Source of the DNA: Hymenobacter frigidus
GTDB taxonomy: Bacteria; Bacteroidota; Bacteroidia; Cytophagales; Hymenobacteraceae
Reading direction: 5' to 3'
DNA: 64,000 bases
NCBI RefSeq assembly: GCF_014640435.1
Contig: NZ_BMGY01000024.1
Span: 1-64,000 of the forward strand
In this document: positions 1 through 8,515 of the stretch, piece by piece
How the letters are laid out: each line of letters starts with the position of its first letter
Position numbering within the stretch: the stretch's first letter is position 1
Notes under the pieces: model-generated
What the model saw: the letters and a program-made list of their open reading frames with translations, nothing else
What the model was told of the DNA's origin: nothing
Databases searched by the model: none
Made by a program: the position numbers and the translations under genes

Positions 1-41
1 CCCTATCAAGCTGATTTTAGCTCAAAACTCACCCTCACCCC

Positions 42-515
42 TTAATTTTTAACACAGTTCATGTAAAACGTTTGGCCCGCCGAGTTACTCATATTCAGCA
101 CGCCCGCATTGCGGTTCTCGCCGATATAGCTAACCAGGAAACTACCCGTGGAAGGGTAAAGGTGTTCAAAATAATAGATATTAACACTGGTATCGGTGTT
201 GCCCGGAATATTGCGCTTGGTGGTGCGGGCAATGCCAAGGGCGCAGCTGGAACTGCCATCACCGAAAAAAATGGCCACTTTGGCCTCATCTACCGTCGAA
301 CTATTGTCGGTGTAGAGCACCATTTTGAAGAACACCCGGCGTGGGTTACGATTGGCAATTGGCAACGTAGTATCTGCCTTGGCCTGGATGTCGCCGGCGC
401 GGATGTGCGTGGCCCAAGCCGCATCAGGCCGCAAGCCGATAGCCGCCAGTAGCACCGTAGCCAGCAGCGCAACCCGCGCCAGGGCCCTAACCCGAAGTGG
501 AAAGATTTGTATCAT
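42..515 (-). CDS. Secreted protein, short relative of PKD/gliding-type proteins
   Basis: The 157-residue product has an N-terminal signal peptide (basic start, hydrophobic stretch to about residue 35, then AWATHIRAGDI). A mature protein opening with THI.AG is typical of large Bacteroidota gliding-motility-associated PKD proteins, which run to many hundreds of residues. Here the frame stops after about 120 mature residues (ending MNCVKN), with no sorting domain. It may be a truncated copy or a small stand-alone version; I cannot tell which. The start ATG directly precedes the signal peptide. Two cysteines (SSCALG and MNCVKN) could form a disulfide. Confidence 0.6.
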   Translation of the reverse strand: MIQIFPLRVRALARVALLATVLLAAIGLRPDAAWATHIRAGDIQAKADTTLPIANRNPRRVFFKMVLYTDNSSTVDEAKVAIFFGDGSSSCALGIARTTKRNIPGNTDTSVNIYYFEHLYPSTGSFLVSYIGENRNAGVLNMSNSAGQTFYMNCVKN

Positions 516-726
516 ATTCAGACGTGGTAAACAACGAAAAGAAGAAGCTACTTGGTTGCCAAAAGCAAATGAAAGCCAGCGGTGCTAACTTAACATTTGA
601 TGGCGAAGTCGGGTTTACACAACTGATACGCCAGTGCGTGTAAATGGTGTCGGCCGCGGATAGATTCACCACGTTGTGCAATGTTTTTTAGCGCATCACT
701 CTACGCGCAAGAATCGGACCCATTCG

Positions 727-757
727 TTGTTCGGTTAGCGGGTGAGGCCTATCTTTG
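727..757 (+). promoter_or_regulatory. Promoter of the sdh operon (Bacteroidota -33/-7)
   Basis: TTG at 727-729 is followed by 20 bases and then TATCTTTG at 750-757. This matches the Bacteroidota housekeeping consensus TTG-N19/20-TAnnTTTG. The expected start of transcription is near 762, giving a leader of about 40 bases before the sdhC ATG at 801. Confidence 0.7.
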
Positions 758-800
758 AGCACTTAAACATACCTCTTCACTTCCTAAGTTTGGCTACTTT

Positions 801-1559
801 ATGAGTTGGATAACAAAAACTTTAACCAGCAGCATCGGCCGGAAGATTATCATGTCCCTTACGGGCTTGTTTCTGTGCACGTTTCTGGTGGTACATCTTG
901 TCGGCAACCTGCAGCTGTTCAAGCATGACGAAGGGTTAGCCTTCAATACCTATTCGCATTTCATGGGTACCAACCCCATCATCCGCACCATTGAGTGGGG
1001 TTTGGTATTGGGTTTTGGCTTCCATATTTACGAGGCCTTTGCCCTTTCCCGCCGCAATCGGGCGGCGCGTGGCACACAGGGCTATGTTTCGAACCATTCG
1101 GAGCAAAATAGCGAGTGGACATCCCGCAACATGGGCATTCTGGGCAGCATCATCCTGATTTTTCTGATTGTACACCTCTACAATTTCTTCTGGCGTGCCC
1201 GCTTCGGCGGCTTGCCCAAAGTGGGCGGCAACGACCTCGAATCCCGCGACCTGGATAATTTGTACTTGGCAGTGGTCGACTCCTTCCACGTTTGGTGGTA
1301 CGTGCTGCTCTACGTAGCGGCCCAAATCAGCCTTGGCTACCACCTGTGGCACGGTTTCCGCTCGGGTTTCCAGACCCTGGGCCTGAACCACCGCAAGTAC
1401 ACGCCCCTCATCAAGTACGTGGGTTATGCATTCGCAGTGGTCGTTTCGGCTGCATTCGCATCCATGCCGCTGTATTTTTACTTGTTCACCAACGAGCAAG
1501 GCGACCTCAAAGCTGCCATTGCCGCACCCATCATGCACGCCGTGGCATCGGCATTTTAA
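801..1559 (+). CDS. sdhC: Succinate dehydrogenase cytochrome b558 subunit
   Basis: Membrane anchor of complex II, which binds heme b and passes electrons from the SdhB iron-sulfur clusters to quinone. The 252 residues start with the family's usual SSIGRKIIMSLTGL segment and hold about five hydrophobic helices. Candidate heme-ligand histidines lie in the helices (VVHLVGN, GFHIYEA, IVHLYNF, YHLWHG). Length and layout fit the Bacteroidota/Bacillus type, in which one anchor subunit replaces separate SdhC and SdhD. It is followed by sdhA and sdhB on the same strand, and the promoter lies at 727-757. Confidence 0.93.
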   Translation: MSWITKTLTSSIGRKIIMSLTGLFLCTFLVVHLVGNLQLFKHDEGLAFNTYSHFMGTNPIIRTIEWGLVLGFGFHIYEAFALSRRNRAARGTQGYVSNHSEQNSEWTSRNMGILGSIILIFLIVHLYNFFWRARFGGLPKVGGNDLESRDLDNLYLAVVDSFHVWWYVLLYVAAQISLGYHLWHGFRSGFQTLGLNHRKYTPLIKYVGYAFAVVVSAAFASMPLYFYLFTNEQGDLKAAIAAPIMHAVASAF

Positions 1560-1654
1560 ATTAATTTGGAGCGATAAAACCGCCGAATTGCGCTAACACC
1601 TGTTGCGTTTGGTTGTTACCCCATCGTTCAATCATTCCATCACTCCGTCACTTT

Positions 1655-3589
1655 ATGCTGTTGGATTCCAAATTACCCGAAGGCCCCCTCGCCGAAAAGT
1701 GGGACAAGCACAAGTTTAACGTTAAGCTCGTGAACCCCGCCAACAAGCGGAAGTACGACGTGATTGTGGTCGGCACGGGCCTGGCCGGGGCCTCGGCTGC
1801 TGCTTCGCTGGCCGAGTTGGGCTACAACGTAAAGGCTTTCACTTACCACGACTCACCCCGCCGCGCGCATTCCATCGCCGCGCAAGGTGGCATCAACGCG
1901 GCCAAGAACTACCAGAATGACGGTGACTCCGTGTTCCGCCTGTTCTATGACACCATCAAGGGTGGTGACTATCGGGCCCGCGAAGCCAACGTGTACCGCT
2001 TGGCCCAGGTATCGGTCAACATCATTGACCAGTGCGTGGCCCAGGGCGTGCCTTTTGCCCGTGAATACGGTGGGCTGCTGGCCAACCGCTCCTTCGGGGG
2101 TGCGCAGGTAAGCCGCACGTTCTACGCTCGCGGTCAGACCGGGCAGCAGCTGCTACTGGGGGCCTACTCGGCCCTGAGTCGTCAGATTGCCTACGGCAAA
2201 GTGAAGATGTACACCCGCTCAGAAATGCTCGACGTGGTGGTGGTTGACGGCAAAGCCCGCGGCATTGTGACGCGCAACATCATCACCGGTGAGATTGAGA
2301 ACCACGCCGCCCACGCGGTAGTGCTGGCCACTGGTGGCTACGGCAACGTGTTCTATCTGAGCACCAACGCCATGTACTGCAACGTGACTGCCGCCTGGCG
2401 CGCTCACAAAAAGGGTGCTTATTTCGCCAACCCTTGCTTCACCCAGATTCACCCCACTTGCATCCCGGTGAGCGGCGACTACCAGTCGAAGCTGACACTG
2501 ATGTCGGAGTCGCTCCGCAATGACGGCCGCGTATGGGTGCCTGCCACCAAGGAAATAGCCGAGCGCCTGCGCAAGGGCGAAATCACGGCTACTGATATCC
2601 AAGAAGACGACCGCGACTATTTCCTGGAGCGCAAGTACCCGGCATTTGGTAACCTGGTGCCACGTGACGTGGCCTCGCGCAACGCCAAGCTGATGTGCGA
2701 CGAAGGACGCGGCGTGGGCAGCACCGGCCTGGCCGTGTACCTCGATTTCGCCGACATCATCAAGCGCACGGGTGCTGAGGCGGTGAGCCAGAAATACGGC
2801 AACCTGTTTGCCATGTACGAGAAAATCACCGACGAAAACCCGTACAAGCTGCCGATGCGCATTTACCCGGCGGTGCACTACACCATGGGCGGCCTGTGGG
2901 TTGACTACAACCTGCAAACCAGCGTGCCCGGCCTCTACGCCACCGGCGAATGCAACTTCTCGGACCACGGGGCCAACCGCCTCGGTGCTTCGGCCCTGAT
3001 GCAGGGCTTGGCTGATGGCTACTTCGTAATCCCCTACACCATCGGCGATTACCTGGCTCAGACGCCGCCCACGCCCGTGAGCGTTGACCACCCGGCTTTT
3101 GCCGAAGCCAAAGCCGGCGTGCAGGCACGTACCGAAACCCTGCTGGCCATCAAGGGCAACCGCACGCCCGATGAATTCCACAAGGCCCTGGGCCTCATCA
3201 TGTGGGAGTACTGCGGCATGGCCCGCACCGAAAAAGGCTTGCTCTACGCCAAAGCCGAGATTCAGAAAATCAAGAAGGCCTTCTGGAGCGACGTGAAGGT
3301 GGTGGGTACCGGTGAGGAGATGAACCAGGCGCTGGAAAAAGCCGGCCGCGTGGCCGACTTCATCGAATTGGGCGAACTGATGGTAGACGACGCCTTGAAC
3401 CGCAACGAAAGCTGCGGCGGTCACTTCCGCGAAGAGTACCAGACCCCCGAGGGCGAGGCCTTGCGCGACGACGAGAATTACGCCTACGTGGCAGCCTGGG
3501 AGTACCAGGGTGAAAACCAACCTGAGAAACTCAACAAAGAAGAACTTACGTTTGAAAACGTGAAGCTGACCCAACGCAGCTACAAATAG
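1655..3589 (+). CDS. sdhA: Succinate dehydrogenase flavoprotein subunit
   Basis: Catalytic subunit that oxidises succinate to fumarate with covalently bound FAD. Visible motifs are the dinucleotide-binding [10 protein letters not shown] near residue 36, [12 protein letters not shown] (covalent FAD histidine region), the substrate/FAD segment around [19 protein letters not shown], and [16 protein letters not shown]. The product is 644 residues from ATG 1655. A TTG 42 bases upstream is in frame but adds a poor leader ([13 protein letters not shown]). The gene sits 95 bases after sdhC in the same operon. Confidence 0.95.
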   Translation: MLLDSKLPEGPLAEKWDKHKFNVKLVNPANKRKYDVIVVGTGLAGASAAASLAELGYNVKAFTYHDSPRRAHSIAAQGGINAAKNYQNDGDSVFRLFYDTIKGGDYRAREANVYRLAQVSVNIIDQCVAQGVPFAREYGGLLANRSFGGAQVSRTFYARGQTGQQLLLGAYSALSRQIAYGKVKMYTRSEMLDVVVVDGKARGIVTRNIITGEIENHAAHAVVLATGGYGNVFYLSTNAMYCNVTAAWRAHKKGAYFANPCFTQIHPTCIPVSGDYQSKLTLMSESLRNDGRVWVPATKEIAERLRKGEITATDIQEDDRDYFLERKYPAFGNLVPRDVASRNAKLMCDEGRGVGSTGLAVYLDFADIIKRTGAEAVSQKYGNLFAMYEKITDENPYKLPMRIYPAVHYTMGGLWVDYNLQTSVPGLYATGECNFSDHGANRLGASALMQGLADGYFVIPYTIGDYLAQTPPTPVSVDHPAFAEAKAGVQARTETLLAIKGNRTPDEFHKALGLIMWEYCGMARTEKGLLYAKAEIQKIKKAFWSDVKVVGTGEEMNQALEKAGRVADFIELGELMVDDALNRNESCGGHFREEYQTPEGEALRDDENYAYVAAWEYQGENQPEKLNKEELTFENVKLTQRSYK

Positions 3590-3594
3590 AAGTG

Positions 3595-3676
3595 AATTAA
3601 AAATTGAGAATTAAAAATTAAGAATGGGTAGTACCATTTGCTGATACGCTCAATTTTTAATTCTCAATTTTTAATT
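3595..3676. repeat. 25-bp perfect inverted repeat between sdhA and sdhB
   Basis: AT-only-rich arms at 3595-3619 and 3652-3676 are exact reverse complements, separated by 32 bases. Each arm is itself built of repeated TTAAAAATT-like units. It lies in the short sdhA-sdhB gap, 15 bases before the sdhB ATG. In RNA it would form a long A-U hairpin upstream of sdhB. It has no U-tract after a GC stem, so it is not a standard terminator. Confidence 0.85.
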
Positions 3677-3691
3677 ATTAATTTAAAAAAT

Positions 3692-4477
3692 ATGGCCGGC
3701 TCCAACCCCAACGCTAAACCAATGAACCTGACCCTGAACGTATGGCGGCAGCCCAACCGCCAGGCAAAAGGGAAAATTGTGGAGTACCATGTGAAGGATA
3801 TTTCGCCCGATATGTCGTTCCTGGAAATGCTCGACGTGCTGAACGAAGACCTGCTGCACACCAATCAGGACCCGGTGGCGTTTGACCACGACTGCCGTGA
3901 AGGCATCTGTGGCTCGTGCGCTCTATTCATCAACGGCCGCAGCCACGGCCCCGAGAAGGGCACTACCACTTGCCAGCTGCACATGCGCAAGTTCTCGGAT
4001 GGCGACACCATCACCATCGAGCCCTGGCGCGCGTCTTCGTTCCCCGTGAACAAGGACCTGAGCGTGGACCGCTCGGCGTTTGACCGCATCATCCAGGCCG
4101 GTGGCTACGTGAGCGTGAACACCGGCGGCGCACCCGATGGCAACGAGATTCCGATTCCCAAGGAAATTTCGGACCGCGCTTTTGAGGCGGCTACTTGCAT
4201 TGGCTGCGGTGCCTGCGTGGCGGCTTGTAAGAATGCGTCGGCTATGCTATTTGTATCGGCTAAGGTTTCGCAGCTCGCGCTATTGCCCCAAGGCAATGTG
4301 GAGCGTAAAACCCGCGTCGAAAATATGGTGGCCCAGATGGACAAGGAAGGTTTTGGTGCCTGCACCAACATCGGTTCGTGCGCGGCAGAGTGCCCGGTGG
4401 GCATTTCGCTGGAGAACATTGCCATCCTGAACCGCGAGTTCCTGGCCGCTAAGGCTACATCGAACAACCTGGCGTAG
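3692..4477 (+). CDS. sdhB: Succinate dehydrogenase iron-sulfur subunit
   Basis: Carries the [2Fe-2S], [4Fe-4S] and [3Fe-4S] centres that link SdhA flavin to the SdhC heme. The plant-ferredoxin-like cluster is at CREGICGSC; the two bacterial-type clusters are at [11 protein letters not shown] and [14 protein letters not shown]. The product is 261 residues from ATG 3692, which follows an A-rich run. An earlier in-frame TTG at 3638 would translate through the inverted repeat and is unlikely. It is the last gene of the operon, closed by the hairpin at 4499. Confidence 0.95.
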   Translation: MAGSNPNAKPMNLTLNVWRQPNRQAKGKIVEYHVKDISPDMSFLEMLDVLNEDLLHTNQDPVAFDHDCREGICGSCALFINGRSHGPEKGTTTCQLHMRKFSDGDTITIEPWRASSFPVNKDLSVDRSAFDRIIQAGGYVSVNTGGAPDGNEIPIPKEISDRAFEAATCIGCGACVAACKNASAMLFVSAKVSQLALLPQGNVERKTRVENMVAQMDKEGFGACTNIGSCAAECPVGISLENIAILNREFLAAKATSNNLA

Positions 4478-4498
4478 GTCAATCGAAACTGACGACAA

Positions 4499-4534
4499 AG
4501 AGAGCCCCGGCAGTAGCTACTGCCGGGGCTCTCT
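4499..4534 (+). terminator. Terminator of the sdh operon
   Basis: An 18-bp perfect palindrome with almost no loop, GC-rich at its core (GCCCCGGCAGTAG and its complement), lies 22 bases after the sdhB stop and is followed by GTTTATTTGT. Position and form fit an intrinsic terminator. Confidence 0.75.
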
Positions 4535-4556
4535 GTTTATTTGTGGATAGAGTGCG

Positions 4557-4723
4557 GGACTTGTTCCCGGATACGAAATGGTTGAAAGTTTTAGCAGATT
4601 TCGACAACTGAACGGTTTTTGTTATTTGGCCAAGCCAGTACTCTTGAGCTCTTTGGGCAGCCATCGTTTCCGGCGCAAAATACTGCTTGGAAAACCCTTG
4701 GTTCCTTATTGAGGAACAAGTCT
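4557..4723. mobile_element. MITE-like element, copy 1 (167 bp, TIRs)
   Basis: This copy begins GGACTTGTTCC and ends GGAACAAGTCT, so the ends are near-perfect inverted repeats. It has the same length (167 bp) as the copy at 12964-13130, and the two are alignable end to end at roughly three quarters identity by eye. No open frame of size is present, so any movement would need a transposase in trans. This copy has diverged within its left repeat (CCCGGATACGAAAT), and no clear target duplication is seen. Confidence 0.7.
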
Positions 4724-4740
4724 ACTACTTAAAATGAAGC

Positions 4741-6078
4741 GTGGCTCGCTCGCTGGTGGCGCGGGAGTTCTACAGGACGGCTCGTGAGGAGAATTGTTTG
4801 ATTAAGGCCGGGCTACTTGCTGCACCGCCGTTACTTTGCCGTGTGCTTCCCCTTCCCCCCGACCGTCGCCTGACGCTGCTTTACGCCATTATCCTGGTTG
4901 ATGTGGTGGCCGGCGCGGCCGTGGGGCCGGTGCTGCCGGAGTTTGTGCGAGGGCTGCGGCAGCCGCAATTGTGGCTTTCGGTGGGCACGGGGCTGTTTCT
5001 GGGGGTACAGCTGTTTTCGGCCCCGCTGCTGGGGCGGCTGAGTGACGGCTACGGGCGGCGGCCCATTTTCATCCTGTCGGCGGTGGGCACGCTGCTGGCC
5101 AACCTGCTGCTGCTACCGGTGCGGACCGGGCTCTATTTTGTGAACCGGGTGTCCGATGGATTAACCAATGGCATGTACGCCACGGTGCGCTCGGCCATTA
5201 CCGATATTTCGCCGCCCGAGCGGCTTTTTCGCAACCAGGGTATTGAGGGCGCTATTATCTCGCTGGGCTTCGTGCTGGGACCAATGGCGGCGGGAGTGCT
5301 GCTCACGGTGCTGCAAGTGCCACCTGCCCAGCAGGCGACTTATGTGGTGCGGCTCGCCGTGGCGCTAGCTGCCCTGAATGTGCTGCTGAGTGCCTGGCTG
5401 CCCGAAACCCTGGCCCAGCACAATGGCGTGCGCGGGGCCGAGCTGCGTGCCGAGCTGGCCCGCAGCATTAACCCACTCACGCTATGGGCCCGGCTGCGCA
5501 CCAAAAACGCCAGCAACCCCGGCATCCGGCGTATTGTGCTCACGCAGGTGGCCCTCACGCTCAGTACGGGCTATTATTTCTACTTTGTGCCGTTTGCCAG
5601 CTTGGGGCCGCTGCACCTGGATGCACGCGGCATTTCTTACTTTTTCATGTACTTCGGCACGCTGAGCATCGGCCTGAACTACGTGTTCTACACCTACTTT
5701 GCCGACCGCATCAACCAACGGCGGGCCATTGTGTGGCTGGCGGCGCTGGGTGCGCCCGTGCTGGCCAGCTACGGCCTGATGGGTACCTCAAAAGTCGCGC
5801 TCTACGTGCTGGTTACGCTCGACTGCTGCACATTCTCGCTCATCCAGGGCTTGCTGGAAGGGCGGCTGGCCCGCCACACCACCGAGGCCGACCGGGGCGA
5901 GATTTTCGGCTTGAATCAGGCGTTTCAATCCCTGGCCAGCGTGGCTACCACGCTGGTATTCGGCGGGCTGTCGGTGCTCGATTTGCGGCTGCCGTGGGCG
6001 TGGTTTGCCTTATGCCTGGCGGCGGTGGCCGGGCTGGCGGCCCGCCGGGAGCCCGCGCAGGGCTTGCAATCCACTTGA
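4741..6078 (+). CDS. MFS transporter (drug/tetracycline-exporter-like)
   Basis: A 445-residue major facilitator with about 12 hydrophobic helices. The loop-2/3 signature is visible as GRLSDGYGRRP near residue 100, after VDVVAGAAVGPVLPEF in helix 1, in the style of TetA/DHA1 proton-driven exporters. The substrate cannot be read from sequence. The start is uncertain: GTG 4741 gives a leader not usual for the family, and TTG 4798 would place the start closer to helix 1. The gene lies just after the MITE-like element at 4557-4723, so its native promoter may have been altered. Confidence 0.8.
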   Translation: MARSLVAREFYRTAREENCLIKAGLLAAPPLLCRVLPLPPDRRLTLLYAIILVDVVAGAAVGPVLPEFVRGLRQPQLWLSVGTGLFLGVQLFSAPLLGRLSDGYGRRPIFILSAVGTLLANLLLLPVRTGLYFVNRVSDGLTNGMYATVRSAITDISPPERLFRNQGIEGAIISLGFVLGPMAAGVLLTVLQVPPAQQATYVVRLAVALAALNVLLSAWLPETLAQHNGVRGAELRAELARSINPLTLWARLRTKNASNPGIRRIVLTQVALTLSTGYYFYFVPFASLGPLHLDARGISYFFMYFGTLSIGLNYVFYTYFADRINQRRAIVWLAALGAPVLASYGLMGTSKVALYVLVTLDCCTFSLIQGLLEGRLARHTTEADRGEIFGLNQAFQSLASVATTLVFGGLSVLDLRLPWAWFALCLAAVAGLAARREPAQGLQST

Positions 6079-6204
6079 GGTAGCGCAGCCATAATACCCC
6101 TGATTTCCCTGCCCAAAACTGGCTGGCGCACCGGCACAAACGGTAACCTTACTACGGTGTCGTAACCAATGGCCCGGCTGGCAGGTTAGAGCATCAGTTT
6201 TACG

Positions 6205-6750
6205 TTGATAGACCATTCTGTTTTGATAACCATACTTGCCGGTACCAACCGCCCCAACTCCCGCGCCCGCCGCATTGCCAACTATTACAGCACCGTTCTA
6301 ACAGAATTAGGAGCCGCGCACCAGATACTGGACTTGGCCGAACTACCCGCCGATTTTACCAGCACCGCCCTGTATGCCCAAGTGGGTACGAACGCGGAGT
6401 TCAACCGCCTGGCCGCCATGCTGGACCTGGGCAATAAACTGGTAATTATCGCCTCCGAGTACAATGGCTCGTTCCCCGGCGTGCTGAAAGCGTTTATCGA
6501 TGGCCTGCCTTACCCCGGTGGTATCTGGGGCAAAAAAGCGGCGCTGGTGGGCATCAGCAACGGCGGGCAGGGCGGCTTACTAGCCATGACGCACCTTTCC
6601 GATATCCTGATGTACCTGGGTACGGCCGTGCTGCCCCAGCGCGTGCGCCTGCCCTTCATCGGGCAGGATTTGAACCCCGAAGACTCGTTGAACCACGACC
6701 TTTCCCGGCAGCTGCTACGCGAACAGGCCACTGCGCTGCTCGCTTTTTAG
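6205..6750 (+). CDS. NADPH-dependent FMN reductase family protein
   Basis: Flavodoxin-fold oxidoreductase of about 180 residues. The FMN phosphate loop is at AGTNRPNSRARRIA near the N-terminus. EYNGSFPGVLKAFIDGL, typical of the NAD(P)H-dependent FMN/azo/chromate reductase family, follows near residue 90, and then ISNGGQGG. An in-frame stop upstream and no ATG mean a TTG start, at 6205 or 6223. The electron acceptor is unknown. Confidence 0.85.
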   Translation: MIDHSVLITILAGTNRPNSRARRIANYYSTVLTELGAAHQILDLAELPADFTSTALYAQVGTNAEFNRLAAMLDLGNKLVIIASEYNGSFPGVLKAFIDGLPYPGGIWGKKAALVGISNGGQGGLLAMTHLSDILMYLGTAVLPQRVRLPFIGQDLNPEDSLNHDLSRQLLREQATALLAF

Positions 6751-6788
6751 CGATTGCCCGCTTCATGCGCGGACTCGCGGAGTTCGCG

Positions 6789-7313
6789 CTACACCACGCC
6801 ACTGCGCCGGGCCCTGCGGGCGGCCATGTGCCGAAACAACGGCTTGAGCACGAAATAAAGCACTACCACCAGTGGAGTGCCACCCAAAAGCCACAGGGCC
6901 AGGGCCCCCAGCTCGGCCCGCCAGAGCAGGTGCAGGGCGGCACGCCAGTCGTGGGCAAAGAGCTGGCGCATCTGGGTCAGGGTCAGCTCTTTTTCCTGGG
7001 CATTGCCCAGCAGGCGCGCTCCCTGGCGCAGCAGCGGTACTATGAGCAGCAGCTGAAAAGGAGTCATCATGTGGCTCACCAGCTGCATGGCGGCCACGTT
7101 CAGGCGCAGGCGCAGGGCCGCCAGCGTGGCCAGCGTGGTAATGGCTCCCAGCAGCGGCACCAGGCCCACCCCGGCCCCCACCGCCACGGTGAGGGCCAGC
7201 TGCTCGGGCGACAGCCCCTGGCGCAGCAGCCCCGTCAGGGGTGCCATCACCCGGCGGCGAAACCAGCCCTCGGGTGGCGGCGGCACGGCAGAAAAATCAG
7301 ATGGTTGCGGCAT
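6789..7313 (-). CDS. DUF2062 domain membrane protein
   Basis: A 174-residue protein with two to three hydrophobic segments and the DUF2062 pattern (GLSPEQLALTVAVGAGVGLVPLLG, then MQLVSHMMTPFQ). Such proteins are small inner-membrane proteins of unknown role, sometimes fused to glycosyltransferases. The ATG at 7313 precedes the natural N-terminus MPQPSDF. The frame stays open further upstream, but that extension is antisense to the next gene and has no membrane or family signal. It is divergent from the YihY gene. Confidence 0.75.
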   Translation of the reverse strand: MPQPSDFSAVPPPPEGWFRRRVMAPLTGLLRQGLSPEQLALTVAVGAGVGLVPLLGAITTLATLAALRLRLNVAAMQLVSHMMTPFQLLLIVPLLRQGARLLGNAQEKELTLTQMRQLFAHDWRAALHLLWRAELGALALWLLGGTPLVVVLYFVLKPLFRHMAARRARRSGVV

Positions 7314-7356
7314 GAGCGATTGGAGCGGTAAAAACCCGGACCCCAAACATGGCCCG

Positions 7357-7364
7357 TATCTTCG
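7357..7364 (+). promoter_or_regulatory. Candidate -7 element for the YihY gene
   Basis: TATCTTCG, a one-base variant of TAnnTTTG, lies 57 bases before the ATG at 7422. The same TA.CTTCG form occurs before mutS2, gapA and ppk2 in this window. No clear -33 TTG is seen at the right distance. Confidence 0.35.
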
Positions 7365-7421
7365 CCGGGTACCACGTTGGCCGAACATTGGCCGATTCAG
7401 CCGCTGCCCGTTCCGTTTTCG

Positions 7422-8375
7422 ATGACAAAAGTAACCCCGCCCGTCGAGCTGCCCGGCCCTTGGTGGCGCGAACTGCCGATTTTGCTGCACCGCGCCGCCC
7501 GTGAGCTGGGAGCCAACGACCCGCTCCGCCTGGGCGCGGCCACGGCGTTCTTTACTTCGTTTGCGCTGCCGCCCATTCTCATCATTCTCATTCAGCTGCT
7601 CAGCTCGCTCTACCCGTCGTCGATAGTGCGGGTGATGCTGCTGGGCAAAATCAGCAACCTGGTGGGGGCCTCCGCGGCGGGGCTGGTATCGCAGATTGTG
7701 ATGAACGTGGCCGACCCCATGCGCAGCCGGCTGGTGACGTGGGCCGGTTTCGCCTTTCTGGTGTTCGTGGCCACCACGCTGTTCACCATCATTCAGCACT
7801 CGCTGAATCAATTGTGGCAGATTCGGCCGAAGCGCGGCACGGGGCAGTTCTCGCAGGCCGTGCGCGAGCGCACCCGCTCGGTCGGCATCCTGTTGGCAAC
7901 GGCTGGCCTGTCGCTGCTGGCCTTTGGTGCCGATGCGGCGCTGAACCTATTTGCCGAAAGCATCCGGGACTTCGACTCCACATTCGGCTACTTCGTGGTG
8001 CGCGGCCTGAATGCCATCGTGGCCTGGCTGATTCTGGCGGCTTGGTTCGGCGTCACGTTTCGCACCCTGAGCCTGGCCAAAGTACCGTGGCGGGCCGTCA
8101 CGCGCGGCGCGGCGCTCACGGCCCTGCTCATCAGCCTGGGTGAAGTGGTGCTGGGCCAGTTACTGGTAGCTCGCAACCTGGGGCCGGTGTATGGCCCGGC
8201 CTCCAGTTTGGTGCTGGTGCTGTTGTTCGTATTCTATTGCGCCATGATATTCTACTTCGGCGCGGCGTTCACCAAGGCGTATGCCCACCGAATCGGGCTG
8301 GACATCCGACCCAAGAAAATGGCGGTGCGGTATCGGTTGGTGAACGTGGAGGAAGAAGAATCGGTACAACAATAG
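7422..8375 (+). CDS. YihY/virulence factor BrkB family membrane protein
   Basis: A 317-residue protein with about six membrane helices and the YihY/BrkB pattern: LRLGAATAFFTSFALPPILIIL near residue 30, HSLNQLWQI near residue 130, and YGPASSLVLVLLFVFYCAMIFYFGAAFTKAY near the C-terminus. The family was once misnamed RNase BN and its function remains unsettled. ATG 7422 was chosen; upstream in-frame starts encode a sequence unlike the family. The gene is followed by a palindromic repeat and the helicase gene. Confidence 0.85.
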   Translation: MTKVTPPVELPGPWWRELPILLHRAARELGANDPLRLGAATAFFTSFALPPILIILIQLLSSLYPSSIVRVMLLGKISNLVGASAAGLVSQIVMNVADPMRSRLVTWAGFAFLVFVATTLFTIIQHSLNQLWQIRPKRGTGQFSQAVRERTRSVGILLATAGLSLLAFGADAALNLFAESIRDFDSTFGYFVVRGLNAIVAWLILAAWFGVTFRTLSLAKVPWRAVTRGAALTALLISLGEVVLGQLLVARNLGPVYGPASSLVLVLLFVFYCAMIFYFGAAFTKAYAHRIGLDIRPKKMAVRYRLVNVEEEESVQQ

Positions 8376-8384
8376 TGAGTATCC

Positions 8385-8484
8385 GTCATCCTGAGCGCAG
8401 CGAAGGACCTTAGTGGGGTCGAATAATTTGCAATAATCCAGACAAAGCAAGCCTGATTAGGTCCTTCGCTGCGCTCAGGATGAC
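8385..8484. repeat. Palindromic repeat (GTCAT...ATGAC family), copy 1
   Basis: Arms at 8385-8410 and 8459-8484 are 26-bp exact reverse complements starting GTCATCCTGAGCGCAGCG; the spacer is 48 bases. The copy fills the gap between the YihY and helicase genes. Its right arm contains an ATG (8480) in frame with the helicase, which can mislead start assignment. Confidence 0.85.
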
Positions 8485-8503
8485 AGACGTTCCCCACTCA
8501 ACG

Positions 8504-8511
8504 TACCTTTG
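8504..8511 (+). promoter_or_regulatory. -7 element giving a leaderless helicase mRNA
   Basis: TACCTTTG is an exact TAnnTTTG match and ends four bases before GTG 8516. With this spacing transcription would begin at or within a base or two of the GTG. The -33 TTG is not evident, because a palindromic repeat arm occupies that place. Confidence 0.55.
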
Positions 8512-8515
8512 CACC

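Noticed and set aside
2219-3574. 451-codon open frame on the minus strand across sdhA
   Set aside because: Exact antisense of sdhA third-position GC bias; residues are dominated by V, A, H and G with no family pattern.
6789-7811. 340-codon version of the DUF2062 gene
   Set aside because: The extra N-terminal part is antisense to the YihY gene and low-complexity (R, Q, G, H); the family begins at 7313.
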